NCBI RefSeq assembly: GCF_049897565.1
Contig: NZ_JAFCWM010000016.1
Span: forward strand, 1 to 64,000
Length of the DNA stretch: 64,000 nt
Source: JAFCUW01 sp049897565
GTDB taxonomy: Bacteria > Pseudomonadota > Gammaproteobacteria > Burkholderiales > Burkholderiaceae_D
Direction: 5' to 3'
Part shown: positions 17,305 through 26,198 of the stretch, in pieces
Numbering within the stretch: position 1 is the first letter of the stretch
How the letters are laid out: every line of letters begins with the position of its first letter
The notes under the pieces: generated by a model
The model's database searches: none
The model's input: the letters and a program-made list of their open reading frames with translations, nothing else
What the model was told of the DNA's origin: nothing
Program-made: the position numbers and the translations under genes

Positions 17305-18043
17305 GAAACTCCTGCTGGCGGCACTCGCCCTCCCCGCGCTCGCCGTGCCCGCCATCGCGTTCGCCGCGCCCGGCATTCCTGCGTTTACCAGCGTGCCCGC
17401 CGCCGGCGGAGGCACCGCCTATTCGCTGCCGGTGCAAACGCTGCTGTTGATGACGGCGCTGTCGTTCCTGCCGGCAGCGCTGTTAATGATGACCAGCTTT
17501 ACCCGCATCATCATCGTGCTGTCGCTGCTGCGCCAGGCGCTCGGCACCCAGTCGGCGCCGCCGAACCAGGTGATGGTCGGGCTGGCGCTGTTCCTGACGC
17601 TGTTCGTCATGGGCCCGGTGTTCGACAAGATTTACACCGATGCCTATTTGCCGCTGCAGGAAAACAAGATCCAGATGGGCGAGGCGATGGACAAGGGCGT
17701 CGCGCCACTGAAGGCGTTCATGACCAAGCAGACTCGGCAGTCAGACCTGGCCTTGTTCGTCAAGATTTCGCGCTCGCCGGCGCTGCAGGGCCCGGAAGAC
17801 ATCCCGCTGCGGATCCTGATCCCGGCATTCGTCACCAGCGAACTGAAGACCGCGTTCCAGATCGGCTTCGCCATTTTCATCCCATTCCTGATCATCGACA
17901 TGGTGGTCGCCTCGGTGCTGATGTCGATGGGTATGATGATGATGTCGCCCGCGGTCATTTCACTGCCGTTCAAGCTGATGCTGTTTGTGCTGGTCGACGG
18001 CTGGCAGCTTCTGCTCGGCTCGCTGTCTCAGAGTTTTTACTAG
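17294..18043 (+). CDS. fliP: Flagellar export gate protein FliP
   Basis: A 249-aa core component of the flagellar type III export gate. A cleavable signal peptide (about residues 1-25, ending AIAFA) precedes four transmembrane segments. Family signatures are MMTSFTRIIIVLSLLRQALG and PPNQVMVGLALFLTLFVM in the first half, and LRILIPAFVTSELKTAFQIGF in the second. The ATG at 17294 overlaps fliO by 11 nt. fliQ follows after 8 nt. Confidence 0.96.
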   Translation: MRNKKLLLAALALPALAVPAIAFAAPGIPAFTSVPAAGGGTAYSLPVQTLLLMTALSFLPAALLMMTSFTRIIIVLSLLRQALGTQSAPPNQVMVGLALFLTLFVMGPVFDKIYTDAYLPLQENKIQMGEAMDKGVAPLKAFMTKQTRQSDLALFVKISRSPALQGPEDIPLRILIPAFVTSELKTAFQIGFAIFIPFLIIDMVVASVLMSMGMMMMSPAVISLPFKLMLFVLVDGWQLLLGSLSQSFY

Positions 18044-18051
18044 GGCAAGAG

Positions 18052-18321
18052 ATGACTCCAGAAACCGTCATGACGATGGGCCGCAACGCGATGGAAGTGA
18101 CGTTGATGGTGGCCGCGCCGATGCTGCTGGTGGCGCTGATCGTCGGCCTGATCGTCAGCATTTTCCAGGCCGCCACGCAGATCAACGAAGCGACGCTGTC
18201 GTTCATCCCGAAACTGGTCGGCATTTTTGTCGCATTGGTGATCGCCGGGCCATGGATGCTGGCCGTCATGCTCGACTACATGCGCCAGGTATTTACCAGC
18301 ATCCCCGGCCTGATCGGCTAG
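18052..18321 (+). CDS. fliQ: Flagellar export gate protein FliQ
   Basis: An 89-aa protein with two transmembrane helices (about residues 17-38 and 53-75) that packs against FliP in the export gate. It begins MTPETVMTMGRNAMEV and has the typical ALIVGLIVSIFQAATQINE segment and KLVGIFVAL helix. The length equals the family norm. Confidence 0.96.
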   Translation: MTPETVMTMGRNAMEVTLMVAAPMLLVALIVGLIVSIFQAATQINEATLSFIPKLVGIFVALVIAGPWMLAVMLDYMRQVFTSIPGLIG

Positions 18322-18343
18322 GCGCGCGGCGCCTTCTTTTACC

Positions 18344-19162
18344 ATGCTGACGCTTACCAGCGGCGAGATGAACACGTGGATCGCGGCCCTGATGTGGCCG
18401 CTCACGCGCATTCTCGGACTGATCGCCGCCTCGCCCCTGTTCGGCAACAGCAGCGTGCCCCAATCGATCAAGATTTCCCTCGGCGTGCTGCTGGCGGTGA
18501 TCATCGCGCCGGCGATTCCGGCGTTGCCGGCGGTCGACCCGATGTCGATGGCGGGCTTCCTGATCCTGCTGCAAGAGTTGCTGATCGGGCTGGCGATGGG
18601 CTTTGTCATGCGCATCGTGTTCGCCGCCATCGAGATGGCCGGCGAAGTGTCGAGCCTGACGATGGGCCTCGGCTTTGCCACCTTCTTCGACCCGATGTCG
18701 AAGGGCCGCTCGTCGGCGGTGAGCCAGTTCCTGGCGCTGATCGCCACCATGGCTTTCGTGGCCGTCAACGCGCACCTGGTACTGCTGGAGGCGCTGGCGG
18801 AAAGTTTTATCAGCATGCCGGTGTCGGCCACGCCGATGGCGGCCGGCGCGCCGCTCGAGCTTGCGCGCTGGGGTGCGCGCATCTTCAGCGCCGGCCTGCA
18901 GCTGTCGTTGCCGATCGTCGCCGCGCTGCTGATCACCAACGTCGCGCTCGGCATCCTGACGCGCGCCGCGCCGCAGCTCAACATCTTCGGCATCGGCTTT
19001 CCGGTGTCGCTCGGCGTTGGGCTGCTGGTGATCAGCATGTCGCTGCCCTACCTGAGCACGCCGATCCTGAACCTGTTCAACCAGGGCATCGAAGCGGCGC
19101 GCAGCCTGCCGCGCGCCGGCGCCGCGCGCACGCCGCCGCAGCAACAGCCGCCGCCATCGTAG
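18344..19162 (+). CDS. fliR: Flagellar export gate protein FliR
   Basis: A 272-aa protein with about six hydrophobic helices that closes the FliP-FliQ-FliR gate. Signatures include WPLTRILGLIAASPLFG near the N-terminus, LLQELLIGLAMGFVMRIVFAAIEMAGE in the middle and LPIVAALLITNVALGILTRAAPQLNIF. The C-terminus has a short Pro/Gln-rich tail. It is the last gene of the fliLMNOPQR unit and converges on flgL. Confidence 0.95.
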   Translation: MLTLTSGEMNTWIAALMWPLTRILGLIAASPLFGNSSVPQSIKISLGVLLAVIIAPAIPALPAVDPMSMAGFLILLQELLIGLAMGFVMRIVFAAIEMAGEVSSLTMGLGFATFFDPMSKGRSSAVSQFLALIATMAFVAVNAHLVLLEALAESFISMPVSATPMAAGAPLELARWGARIFSAGLQLSLPIVAALLITNVALGILTRAAPQLNIFGIGFPVSLGVGLLVISMSLPYLSTPILNLFNQGIEAARSLPRAGAARTPPQQQPPPS

Positions 19163-19199
19163 CGACGGTTTTGAAGCTGGCGGGAATCGATGCGGAAAC

Positions 19200-19224
19200 G
19201 GCGGCGCGCATTGCGCGCGCCGCC
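19200..19224. terminator. Hairpin between convergent fliR and flgL
   Basis: A GC-rich hairpin with 10-bp perfect arms (GGCGGCGCGC / GCGCGCCGCC) and loop ATTGC lies between the two convergent stop codons. It lacks a T-run on either strand, so a role as bidirectional terminator is only suggested by position. Confidence 0.4.
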
Positions 19225-19233
19225 CATGCGGCC

Positions 19234-20514
19234 TTAGCCGATGTAATTGAACAGCGACAAGCCCGAGATGGTCTTGAAGGTTTTCTGCGCCGCTTCGAGC
19301 GACGATTGCTGCTGCGAAAATTGCGTGATCGCCTTCAGCACGTCGAGCCCTTCCAGGTCCTGCAAGGTTGCCGCGTACTGGATGTCGGCGTCGTCGCCGG
19401 CCAAGTCGAGGGTGTCGAATTCCTTCATGCGCGAACCGACCGACGAGCGCACCGTCAGCACGTTGTCGAGCGCGGTGCTGAGGTTGCCGTTCGCTTCGGC
19501 CAGGCCAGCCGTCATCGCCTTCTTTTCGGTGTCGGTGCTGGCCGGCGCGCGCAGCGTCTCGATCATCTTGCTCAGCGTCTGGAACAGCGACTGCCGCTCG
19601 CTCGGCTTGACGCTGAACTTGTCGGTGTCGGCCGGCGCGCCGGTGACGTCGAACTTCATGCCGCCAACGACGATCGGCTGGCCGCTGGTGTACGGCATCG
19701 ACGCCACCGCCGGCGCCGGCGGCACCGTCACGCCCATGGTCGCGTCGGTGATCACATAGCTGATCTGCTCAGCGATGGCCGGGCTGCCGGGTATGCCAGG
19801 TCCTGCAATGACTTCCGCCACGGCAGGCACGACCGTGAAATCGATGCTGTAGGTGTGGCCCGTCAGCTGACGCGCGTCGGCAACGGTGCCGGCCGAAATG
19901 ACGGCGCCGCCGGTGTTGGTGGTGGCCGCGCCGGTGACGAAGTTGCCGTTGCCGGTTGGCAGATTGGTAAATACCGAGCTGCCCGAGTCGCCGATCGCCA
20001 CCTTGCGCGACGAGGCGATCTGCAGCTGGGCCTGGCCCTGGTCGCCGAGGTAGTCGACGCCTTGCGCCGTCTTGACGAAAGGAACCGTGCTCGACTGGAA
20101 GCCGGAGAACACGTAGCCGCCATTGCCGTCGGAGCTATTGGCCAGCGACATCAGGTCTTCCAGCCGGCCTTGCAGTTCGTTGGCATAGGTGGCGCGGTCG
20201 CTGTTGTTGTTGATGCCGTTGGCGGCCGCCACCGCGATCACCTGGACGTCCTGGATCAGCTGTTGCACGCCGGTCAGCGCCACTTCTTCCTGCGACAGCG
20301 CGGAGCGGGCGTTCTGCCGGTTCGTGGCGTACTGGGCATTGATCGATTGCGATTGCGTCACTTCCAGCGCGCGGGCGGCGGCGATCGGGTCGTCCGCCGC
20401 GCTGAGCATGCGCTTGTTGCTCGACAACTGCTGCTGCGTGCGCGCCAGCTGGCTCTGCAGGCTGCTGAGCTGGTTGGTCGACGTCGTGTACATCATATTG
20501 GTGCTGATACGCAT
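19234..20514 (-). CDS. flgL: Flagellar hook-associated protein 3 (FlgL)
   Basis: A 426-aa junction protein between hook and filament, exported through the flagellar channel. The N-terminal flagellin-like helix region (MRISTNMMYTTSTNQLSSLQSQLARTQQQLSS...) and the C-terminal helix region (TLQDLEGLDVLKAITQFSQQQ ... YIG) pair in the filament; the middle is variable and Gly/Ala/Pro-rich. I chose the ATG at 20514 since AAGGA stands 5 nt upstream and FlgL proteins usually begin MRIS; the ATG at 20520 is also possible. It follows flgK after 12 nt and probably shares its sigma-28 promoter. Confidence 0.93.
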   Translation of the reverse strand: MRISTNMMYTTSTNQLSSLQSQLARTQQQLSSNKRMLSAADDPIAAARALEVTQSQSINAQYATNRQNARSALSQEEVALTGVQQLIQDVQVIAVAAANGINNNSDRATYANELQGRLEDLMSLANSSDGNGGYVFSGFQSSTVPFVKTAQGVDYLGDQGQAQLQIASSRKVAIGDSGSSVFTNLPTGNGNFVTGAATTNTGGAVISAGTVADARQLTGHTYSIDFTVVPAVAEVIAGPGIPGSPAIAEQISYVITDATMGVTVPPAPAVASMPYTSGQPIVVGGMKFDVTGAPADTDKFSVKPSERQSLFQTLSKMIETLRAPASTDTEKKAMTAGLAEANGNLSTALDNVLTVRSSVGSRMKEFDTLDLAGDDADIQYAATLQDLEGLDVLKAITQFSQQQSSLEAAQKTFKTISGLSLFNYIG

Positions 20515-20526
20515 GGTCATCCTTGA

Positions 20527-22512
20527 TTATCGTCCGAGCGACAGCAGCGTGTCGAACAGGGTGCTGGCAATCTGCATCACCTTGCCGGCGGCCTGGTATG
20601 CCTGTTGGTATTTCAGCAAATTGGCCGCTTCCTCGTCGAGGTTGACGCCCGACACGCTCTGCTGCACCGCGTTCGCGCGCGCCAGCATCGATTCGCTGGC
20701 CAGGCCGTTGACCTGCACTTCGCGCGCCTTGTTGCCGACCGAACTGACCAGCTGGGCGAAGCCGGCCTGGTAGGTCGCCGTATTCTTGTCGAGCAGCGGC
20801 TTGCTGGCCAGCTCGCCCATCAGCACCATGTTGCGGTTGTCGCCGACGCCGCCGCTGTTGCGCTTGACGGTGAACTGGTCGCCGTCGACCGGCAAGCCGC
20901 GCAGCGACATCGTCACGCCGCCGAACTCGTAGCTGGCGCCGGCGACGAACGGGATCACCGGCGCGGTGCCGGCGGTGTACGGCGTGGTGACGCCGGCAAC
21001 GGTCACTTTGACGATCTGGCCGGCGGTAAAGCCGCTCAGCTCATTGGTGGCGGCCTCATACTTGATCGTGGCCGGCGCAAACGCCGGGTTCGGCGGCAGG
21101 AAGTTGGCGTTGACGCTGCCTTCGCTGACGACCGCGTTGCCCTTGTTGCCCGTCACCGGTCCGATGATCACCGGCGACGCCGCGGCGATGTCGCCGACCT
21201 GGCGCGGCACCACGGTGAACTGGGCGGCGCCGTTGATGGTCGGGCGCACCAGGAAGGCGTCGCCGGCGACTTGCTTGCCGCTGATGCTGAAATTGATGCC
21301 GTCGATCGACGCCGCCTGCGGACCGGGCTGGGTGTAGGCCGGCAAGGTTGTCAGCTTGCGGTCGGACAGCCGGGTGACGGTAAACCCGGCCGCCGTTTCG
21401 TTGTATTCGACCTTGTAGTCGCTGGTGGTCAGCAGGCTAGGGTCGCTTACCTGCGCCGTCACCTTGGTCGGATCGAGCGGATCGGCCGGCGCGCGGTTCA
21501 TGTTGACGCTGACAACTGCCGGCGCCACCGTGAACAGGTCGCCGCCGAGGTTGCCGGCGCTGTCCTGGCCCATGCGGTGCTGGGCATTGAAGCTCATGGC
21601 CATGGCGATGGCGACGCGGCCGATCGCGTTTTGCGCCTGGTCGAGCGTCGTCGAACGGAAATCGAGCACGCCGCCCAGTTCGCCGCCGGTCAGCGACGAC
21701 GCCGTCAGCGGCGTGACCGTCTTGCCGGTGACGTAGCCCACTTCGAGCCGTGCCGGGTCGCCCGCGGCCGGCACCACCGCCAGTTCGTACGTTTTGTTGC
21801 CCACGACGAGCGGCTGGCCGCCGCCGATCGACACCGTAACCGAGCCGTTGTCACCTGGCATCGCGGTCGCTTTGACCTGCTTGTTCAGGTCGAGCACGAT
21901 CTGGTCGCGCTGGTCGAGCAAGTCGTTCGGCGCGTGGCCGGTCGACGTCGTCAGCGTGCTGATCTGCTCGTTGAGGCCGGCAATCTGGCTGGCATAAGAA
22001 TTGATCAGCGTGATGTTGGACGTGATCTCGCTGTTGACGCCGGCGCGCAGTTCTTCGAGCTGGCCGTTGAGGCCCTGAAAGCGCGACGCCAGTCCTTCGG
22101 CGCTCGACAGGAAATTCTGGCGCGACGGCGTCGACGCCGCGCCCGCGCTCAGCGCCTGCACCGACTTGAAGAAATCCTGCAGCGCCGGCGACAGGCCCGA
22201 GCTGGTGTTCGACAAGATGTTGTCGACCTGGGTGATCTGGGCGTTATAGGACGCCAGCGCGCTGGTGGTGCTTTGTGCGTTGCGTACCTGGACGTTGAGA
22301 AACTCGTCCGAGTAGCGCTTGATGTCGGCCACCTGGGTGCCGCTGCCGACGAAGCCATAGCCGGAGTCCTGCGCCGCCGTGGTCGTTTGCACGGTCTGCT
22401 GGCGGCTGTAGCCGGGCACATGGGCGTTGGCGATGTTGTGGCCGGTCGTCGCCAGGCCTGCCTGCGCCGCAAACAACCCGGTCTTGCCGATATTGAGGAG
22501 ATTTCCAGCCAT
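20527..22512 (-). CDS. flgK: Flagellar hook-associated protein 1 (FlgK)
   Basis: A 661-aa hook-filament junction protein. The N-terminus (LLNIGKTGLFAAQAGLATTG, then HNIANAHVPGYSRQ) carries the rod/hook signature, and the C-terminus (SGVNLDEEAANLLKYQQAYQ ... MQIASTLFDTLLSL) the matching helix. The central portion contains several beta-rich repeats. The gene heads the flgK-flgL pair, and a sigma-28-type promoter stands 35-61 nt upstream of its ATG. Confidence 0.95.
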   Translation of the reverse strand: MAGNLLNIGKTGLFAAQAGLATTGHNIANAHVPGYSRQQTVQTTTAAQDSGYGFVGSGTQVADIKRYSDEFLNVQVRNAQSTTSALASYNAQITQVDNILSNTSSGLSPALQDFFKSVQALSAGAASTPSRQNFLSSAEGLASRFQGLNGQLEELRAGVNSEITSNITLINSYASQIAGLNEQISTLTTSTGHAPNDLLDQRDQIVLDLNKQVKATAMPGDNGSVTVSIGGGQPLVVGNKTYELAVVPAAGDPARLEVGYVTGKTVTPLTASSLTGGELGGVLDFRSTTLDQAQNAIGRVAIAMAMSFNAQHRMGQDSAGNLGGDLFTVAPAVVSVNMNRAPADPLDPTKVTAQVSDPSLLTTSDYKVEYNETAAGFTVTRLSDRKLTTLPAYTQPGPQAASIDGINFSISGKQVAGDAFLVRPTINGAAQFTVVPRQVGDIAAASPVIIGPVTGNKGNAVVSEGSVNANFLPPNPAFAPATIKYEAATNELSGFTAGQIVKVTVAGVTTPYTAGTAPVIPFVAGASYEFGGVTMSLRGLPVDGDQFTVKRNSGGVGDNRNMVLMGELASKPLLDKNTATYQAGFAQLVSSVGNKAREVQVNGLASESMLARANAVQQSVSGVNLDEEAANLLKYQQAYQAAGKVMQIASTLFDTLLSLGR

Positions 22513-22546
22513 AATCGATTCGATTCGTTTGTATTCGTTACCCTAC

Positions 22547-22573
22547 TCTACGGCAGATTTGCGGAAAACTTGA
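22547..22573 (-). promoter_or_regulatory. Predicted sigma-28 (FliA) promoter of flgKL
   Basis: On the minus strand TCAAGTTT (22573-22566) and GCCGTAGA (22554-22547) are separated by exactly 11 bases. The -35 matches the sigma-28 consensus TAAAGTTT at 7 of 8 positions and the -10 matches GCCGATAA at 5 of 8, keeping the GCCG core. The site lies in the gap between flgJ and flgK, where class III control of hook-associated genes is expected. Confidence 0.7.
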
Positions 22574-22601
22574 CTTGCCGGAAAGACAAGCCGGGTTTTG
22601 G

Positions 22602-23591
22602 CTAGCCGACCAGCGAGTGCGTGATGATGCGGCTGAGCTTGGCAGCGTACAACGGATCGGTGGCGTAGCCGGCCTTTTGCAGGCCGCGCGCGAAGCTGGT
22701 GGCGTCGCCGGCGCTGGCCATGACCTGCTCGTAGCGCGGGTTCTTGCTGATCAGCCCGGCGTAATCCTTGAAGCCGTCCGCGTACGTGTCGTAGGCGCGG
22801 AACTTCTCGACTCGCGTCTGCGGCACGCCGTCGACATACTCGGTCGTGACCGCGGTGGCAACCTTGCCTTTCCAGCCAGGGCCGGCCTTGATGCCGAACA
22901 GGTTGTGGCTGGCGCTGCCGTCGGCGTTCTTGATTTCGCGCTTGCCCCAGCCCGACTCGAGCGCCGCCTGGCCGAGCATGAACTTGGCCGGGATGCCGGT
23001 GCTGCGGCTCGCTTCTTCGGCGTGGGCGCCAAGCTTGTCCTGGAACGAGCGGATGTGCGGCGCCTGCGGCCGGCCCGACGCCGTCAGCGCCGCCGGTCCG
23101 GCCGCGGCTGATGCGTTGTTGGCGGCGCCGTGATTGAACCCGGCCGGCGCGACCGCCGGCAGGCGCGACGGCGCCAGTAGCGCGCCGGGCGTTTTGAGCA
23201 GCCCTTCTGCCGCCATCGGCGCCGGCATCGCGGCCGGCGTCGGCACGTTCTGGTCGCCGCCGATGGCCAGCGCCTGCGCGTTGGTCGCCTGCGCCGTCAA
23301 CTGGCGGATCAGCACGTCGGCCAGGCCAACGCCGCGCTTGGCCATGTTCTGGCTCATCTGCTGGTCCAGCATCGACGTAAACATCTTTGTCTGCTGGTTG
23401 TCGAGCATGCCTTCCTGCGGCGTGGCGTCGCGCATGCTCTTCATCATCATGTTGATGAACATCGCCTCGAACTGGGTGGCGGCGCCCTTCAGCGCTTCGG
23501 GCGAGCCGGCCTTGGCCGACTGTTTCAGTTCGCCCAGGCCCTTGGTATCGAGCGCCAGTCTGGACGTCAGGTCGTTGGATGAAGGGATCAT
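22602..23591 (-). CDS. flgJ: Flagellar rod assembly protein / peptidoglycan hydrolase FlgJ
   Basis: A 329-aa periplasmic protein exported through the rod. Residues ~1-110 form the rod-capping domain (FINMMMKSMRDATPQEGMLDNQQTKMFTSMLDQQM). Residues ~175-329 form a glucosaminidase-type hydrolase (LGQAALESGWGKREI with the catalytic Glu, then SHNLFGIKAGPGWKG) that opens the cell wall for the rod. A Pro/Ala linker joins them. The ATG at 23591 has AGGGCGG upstream; it lies 9 nt after flgI. Confidence 0.95.
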   Translation of the reverse strand: MIPSSNDLTSRLALDTKGLGELKQSAKAGSPEALKGAATQFEAMFINMMMKSMRDATPQEGMLDNQQTKMFTSMLDQQMSQNMAKRGVGLADVLIRQLTAQATNAQALAIGGDQNVPTPAAMPAPMAAEGLLKTPGALLAPSRLPAVAPAGFNHGAANNASAAAGPAALTASGRPQAPHIRSFQDKLGAHAEEASRSTGIPAKFMLGQAALESGWGKREIKNADGSASHNLFGIKAGPGWKGKVATAVTTEYVDGVPQTRVEKFRAYDTYADGFKDYAGLISKNPRYEQVMASAGDATSFARGLQKAGYATDPLYAAKLSRIITHSLVG

Positions 23592-23600
23592 GGCGCCGCC

Positions 23601-24710
23601 CTAGATGATCTCGAGCTCGGCGCGCAGCGAACCGGCCGCCTTCAGCGCCTGCAGGATCGACAGCAGATCTTGCGGCGAAGCGCCGATCGCATTCATCGCC
23701 TTGACCACTTCGGCCAGCGAGGCGCCGCCCTTGACCATGACGACCTTGCCCGGATCCTTCTTCACTTCAATCTGGGTGTTCTGGGTGACCACGGTCTTGC
23801 CGCGGCTGCCAGGGGCCGGCTGGCTCACCTGCGGCTCGGGACTGATCGTCACCGACAGGTTGCCATGCGAAATGGCGCAGCTCTCGAGCGTCACCGCCTG
23901 GTTCATCACGACCGAACCGGTGCGCGCGTTCATGATGACCTTGGCGTTGGCGGTGGCCGGGCTCACTTCGAGCGACTCGAGGATGCCGAGAAAGGCGACG
24001 CGCTGGTCGGACGACGACGGCGAGCGCACGCGAATGACGCGCCCGTCCAGCGCGGTGGCGATGTCCGGGCCGAAATGGTTGTTGATCGCTTCGACGACCC
24101 GGCTGGCGGTCATGAAGTCGGTGCTGTTGAGTTCGAGGCGGACCTGGTTGTCGGCGCCGAGGCTGTTGGCAACGGCGCGCTCGACGGTGGCGCCGCCGGA
24201 AATCTTGCCCACCGCGAGGTGATTGACCTGCACCACGGCGCCGCCGGCGGCAGCGCCGACGCCGCCGACGAGCACGTTACCCTGGGCCATCGCGTAGACT
24301 TGCTGGTCGGCGCCGTGCAGCGGCGTCATCACCAGGGTGCCGCCGCGCAGGCTCTTGGCGTTGCCGATCGACGACACCGTGATGTCGATCGTCTGGCCCG
24401 GCTGGGCAAACGCCGGCAGCGACGCGGTGACCATCACGGCGGCGACGTTTTTGAGCTGCAACGTGGTGCCCGCTGGCAGGTTGACGCCTTTTTGCTGCAG
24501 CATCGCCATGATCGACTGCACCGTGAACGGCGTTTGCGTGGTCTGGTCGCCGGTGCCATCTAACCCGACGACGATGCCGTAGCCGGACAACTGGTTCTGG
24601 CGCACGCCGGCGATGCTGGCGAGGTCTTTCAGGCGTTCGGCGTGGGCGGCCGGCGCCGCCAGCAACGCGGCGCACAGCAAGGTGACGGAAAATCGCATTA
24701 TCGTTCCCAT
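23601..24710 (-). CDS. flgI: Flagellar P-ring protein FlgI
   Basis: A 369-aa periplasmic protein forming the P ring in the peptidoglycan layer. A signal peptide (about residues 1-24, ending APAAHA) precedes ERLKDLASIAGVRQNQLSGYGIVVGLDGTGDQ, a family hallmark. The C-terminus (VKAMNAIGASPQDLLSILQALKAAGSL) is also characteristic. Start and flgH stop share one base, indicating coupled translation. Confidence 0.96.
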   Translation of the reverse strand: MGTIMRFSVTLLCAALLAAPAAHAERLKDLASIAGVRQNQLSGYGIVVGLDGTGDQTTQTPFTVQSIMAMLQQKGVNLPAGTTLQLKNVAAVMVTASLPAFAQPGQTIDITVSSIGNAKSLRGGTLVMTPLHGADQQVYAMAQGNVLVGGVGAAAGGAVVQVNHLAVGKISGGATVERAVANSLGADNQVRLELNSTDFMTASRVVEAINNHFGPDIATALDGRVIRVRSPSSSDQRVAFLGILESLEVSPATANAKVIMNARTGSVVMNQAVTLESCAISHGNLSVTISPEPQVSQPAPGSRGKTVVTQNTQIEVKKDPGKVVMVKGGASLAEVVKAMNAIGASPQDLLSILQALKAAGSLRAELEII

Positions 24711-25354
24711 CAGAAAGGCAGCAGCGACTGGAAGAAGCGCGACACCATCGCCGTCATTTCCGCGCGGTCGATCTGGCTGTTGGTGCGGTACTCGATGCGC
24801 GCGTCGGCCACCTGGGTCGACGCCACCGTGTTGCCCGATTGAATACTGTCCGGGCTGACCATGCCGGAGAATCGGATGAACTCGACGCCCTTGTTGAGCG
24901 CGATCTGCTTCTCGCCGGCGACGATCAGGTTGCCGTTCGACAGCACCTCCGTCACCGTCACGCCGATGACGCCGGAAAACGTGTTGGTGGCGCTCTGGTT
25001 GTCGCCGTCGGCGAACTTGTTGACGGCATTGGCCGCCACGTTGGCGCCGAACCGGCCCTGGGCGATGCCGGGCGTGCTGAAGCTGACCGAGCCGGACTTG
25101 CTGCCGGAACTGGCGCCGGCCTTCATCGCGTTGGTCCGCTCGGTGATGCTGATGGTAAGCATGTCGCCGATGTGGCGGGCGCGGCGGTCCTCGAACATCG
25201 GCTTGTACGCCGCCGCCTGGTAGATCGCGCCATTGCTGGCCAGCGCCGGCTCCGGCAGCATCGGGCGCACGCTGGTGGGACGCTGCACGATCGAGGTCGG
25301 GGTGGCCGAGCAGCCGGCCAGCGCCAGCAGCGCGAGAATGATGAGAGGTTTCAT
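24710..25354 (-). CDS. flgH: Flagellar L-ring lipoprotein FlgH
   Basis: A 214-aa outer-membrane lipoprotein forming the L ring. The lipobox LALAGC places the acylated Cys at residue 15. Typical segments are YKPMFEDRRARHIGDMLTI, VTEVLSNGNLIVAGEKQI and the C-terminal DRAEMTAMVSRFFQSLLPF. It overlaps flgG by 4 nt and flgI by 1 nt. Confidence 0.96.
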   Translation of the reverse strand: MKPLIILALLALAGCSATPTSIVQRPTSVRPMLPEPALASNGAIYQAAAYKPMFEDRRARHIGDMLTISITERTNAMKAGASSGSKSGSVSFSTPGIAQGRFGANVAANAVNKFADGDNQSATNTFSGVIGVTVTEVLSNGNLIVAGEKQIALNKGVEFIRFSGMVSPDSIQSGNTVASTQVADARIEYRTNSQIDRAEMTAMVSRFFQSLLPF

Positions 25355-26133
25355 AACTGGGACAGCTTTTGCAGCATCTGGTCGGACGTGGTGATCGCCT
25401 TGCTGTTGATCTCGTAGGCGCGCTGGGTCTGGATCATGCTGACCATTTCCTCGACCACGTTGACGTTCGAGGTCTCGACATAGCCCTGCATCAGCACGCC
25501 GGCGCCGTTGGTGCCTGGCGTGTTGGTGTTGGCGGTACCGGAGGCGCCCGTCTCGACGTACAGGTTCTCGCCCTTCGACTCCAGCCCGGCCGGGTTGACG
25601 AACGTGGCCAGCTGCAAGCTGCCGACCTGCGTCGGCGTATTGGTCCCGGGAGTGGTCACCGACACCACGCCATCGCGACCGATCGTGATCGACTGCGCGT
25701 TGGGCGGAATGGTGATGGCCGGCTGCACCACGTAGCCCGACGAAGTCACCAGCTGGCCATTGGCGTCGGTCTGGAACGAGCCGTCGCGGGTGTATGCCGG
25801 GGTGCCATCGGGCAGCAGCACGGACAGGAAGCCGGCGCCGTTGATCATCACGTCGCGCGAATTGCCGGTGCTCTGGGGGTTGCCCTGGGTGAAGATGCGC
25901 TCGGTGGCGACGGCGCGCACGCCAGTGCCGATCTGCAGGCCCGACGGCAGGTTGGTCTGCTGCGACGACTGCGCGCCCGGCTGGCGTATGTTTTGGTACA
26001 ACAAGTCCTCGAACACGGCGCGCGAACGCTTGAAGCCGTTGGTGCTGACGTTGGCCAGGTTATTGGTGATGACGTCCAGGTTGGTCTGCTGTGCTTCCAG
26101 GCCAGTCTTGGCGATAAATAGGGAACGGATCAT
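25351..26133 (-). CDS. flgG: Flagellar distal rod protein FlgG
   Basis: A 260-aa distal-rod protein. The N-terminal rod signature (AKTGLEAQQTNLDVITNNLANVSTNGFKRSRAVFEDLLYQ) and the C-terminal SNVNVVEEMVSMIQTQRAYEINSKAITTSDQMLQKL helix are both intact. The length equals that of the family. GGAG stands 6 nt upstream of the ATG at 26133. It is separated from flgF by 65 bp. Confidence 0.97.
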   Translation of the reverse strand: MIRSLFIAKTGLEAQQTNLDVITNNLANVSTNGFKRSRAVFEDLLYQNIRQPGAQSSQQTNLPSGLQIGTGVRAVATERIFTQGNPQSTGNSRDVMINGAGFLSVLLPDGTPAYTRDGSFQTDANGQLVTSSGYVVQPAITIPPNAQSITIGRDGVVSVTTPGTNTPTQVGSLQLATFVNPAGLESKGENLYVETGASGTANTNTPGTNGAGVLMQGYVETSNVNVVEEMVSMIQTQRAYEINSKAITTSDQMLQKLSQL

Positions 26134-26198
26134 TTGTGTCTCCAGTAACGTGGCAGACGAACACCGCCATGCACACGTTAATTATGCCTTGGAGAAAC

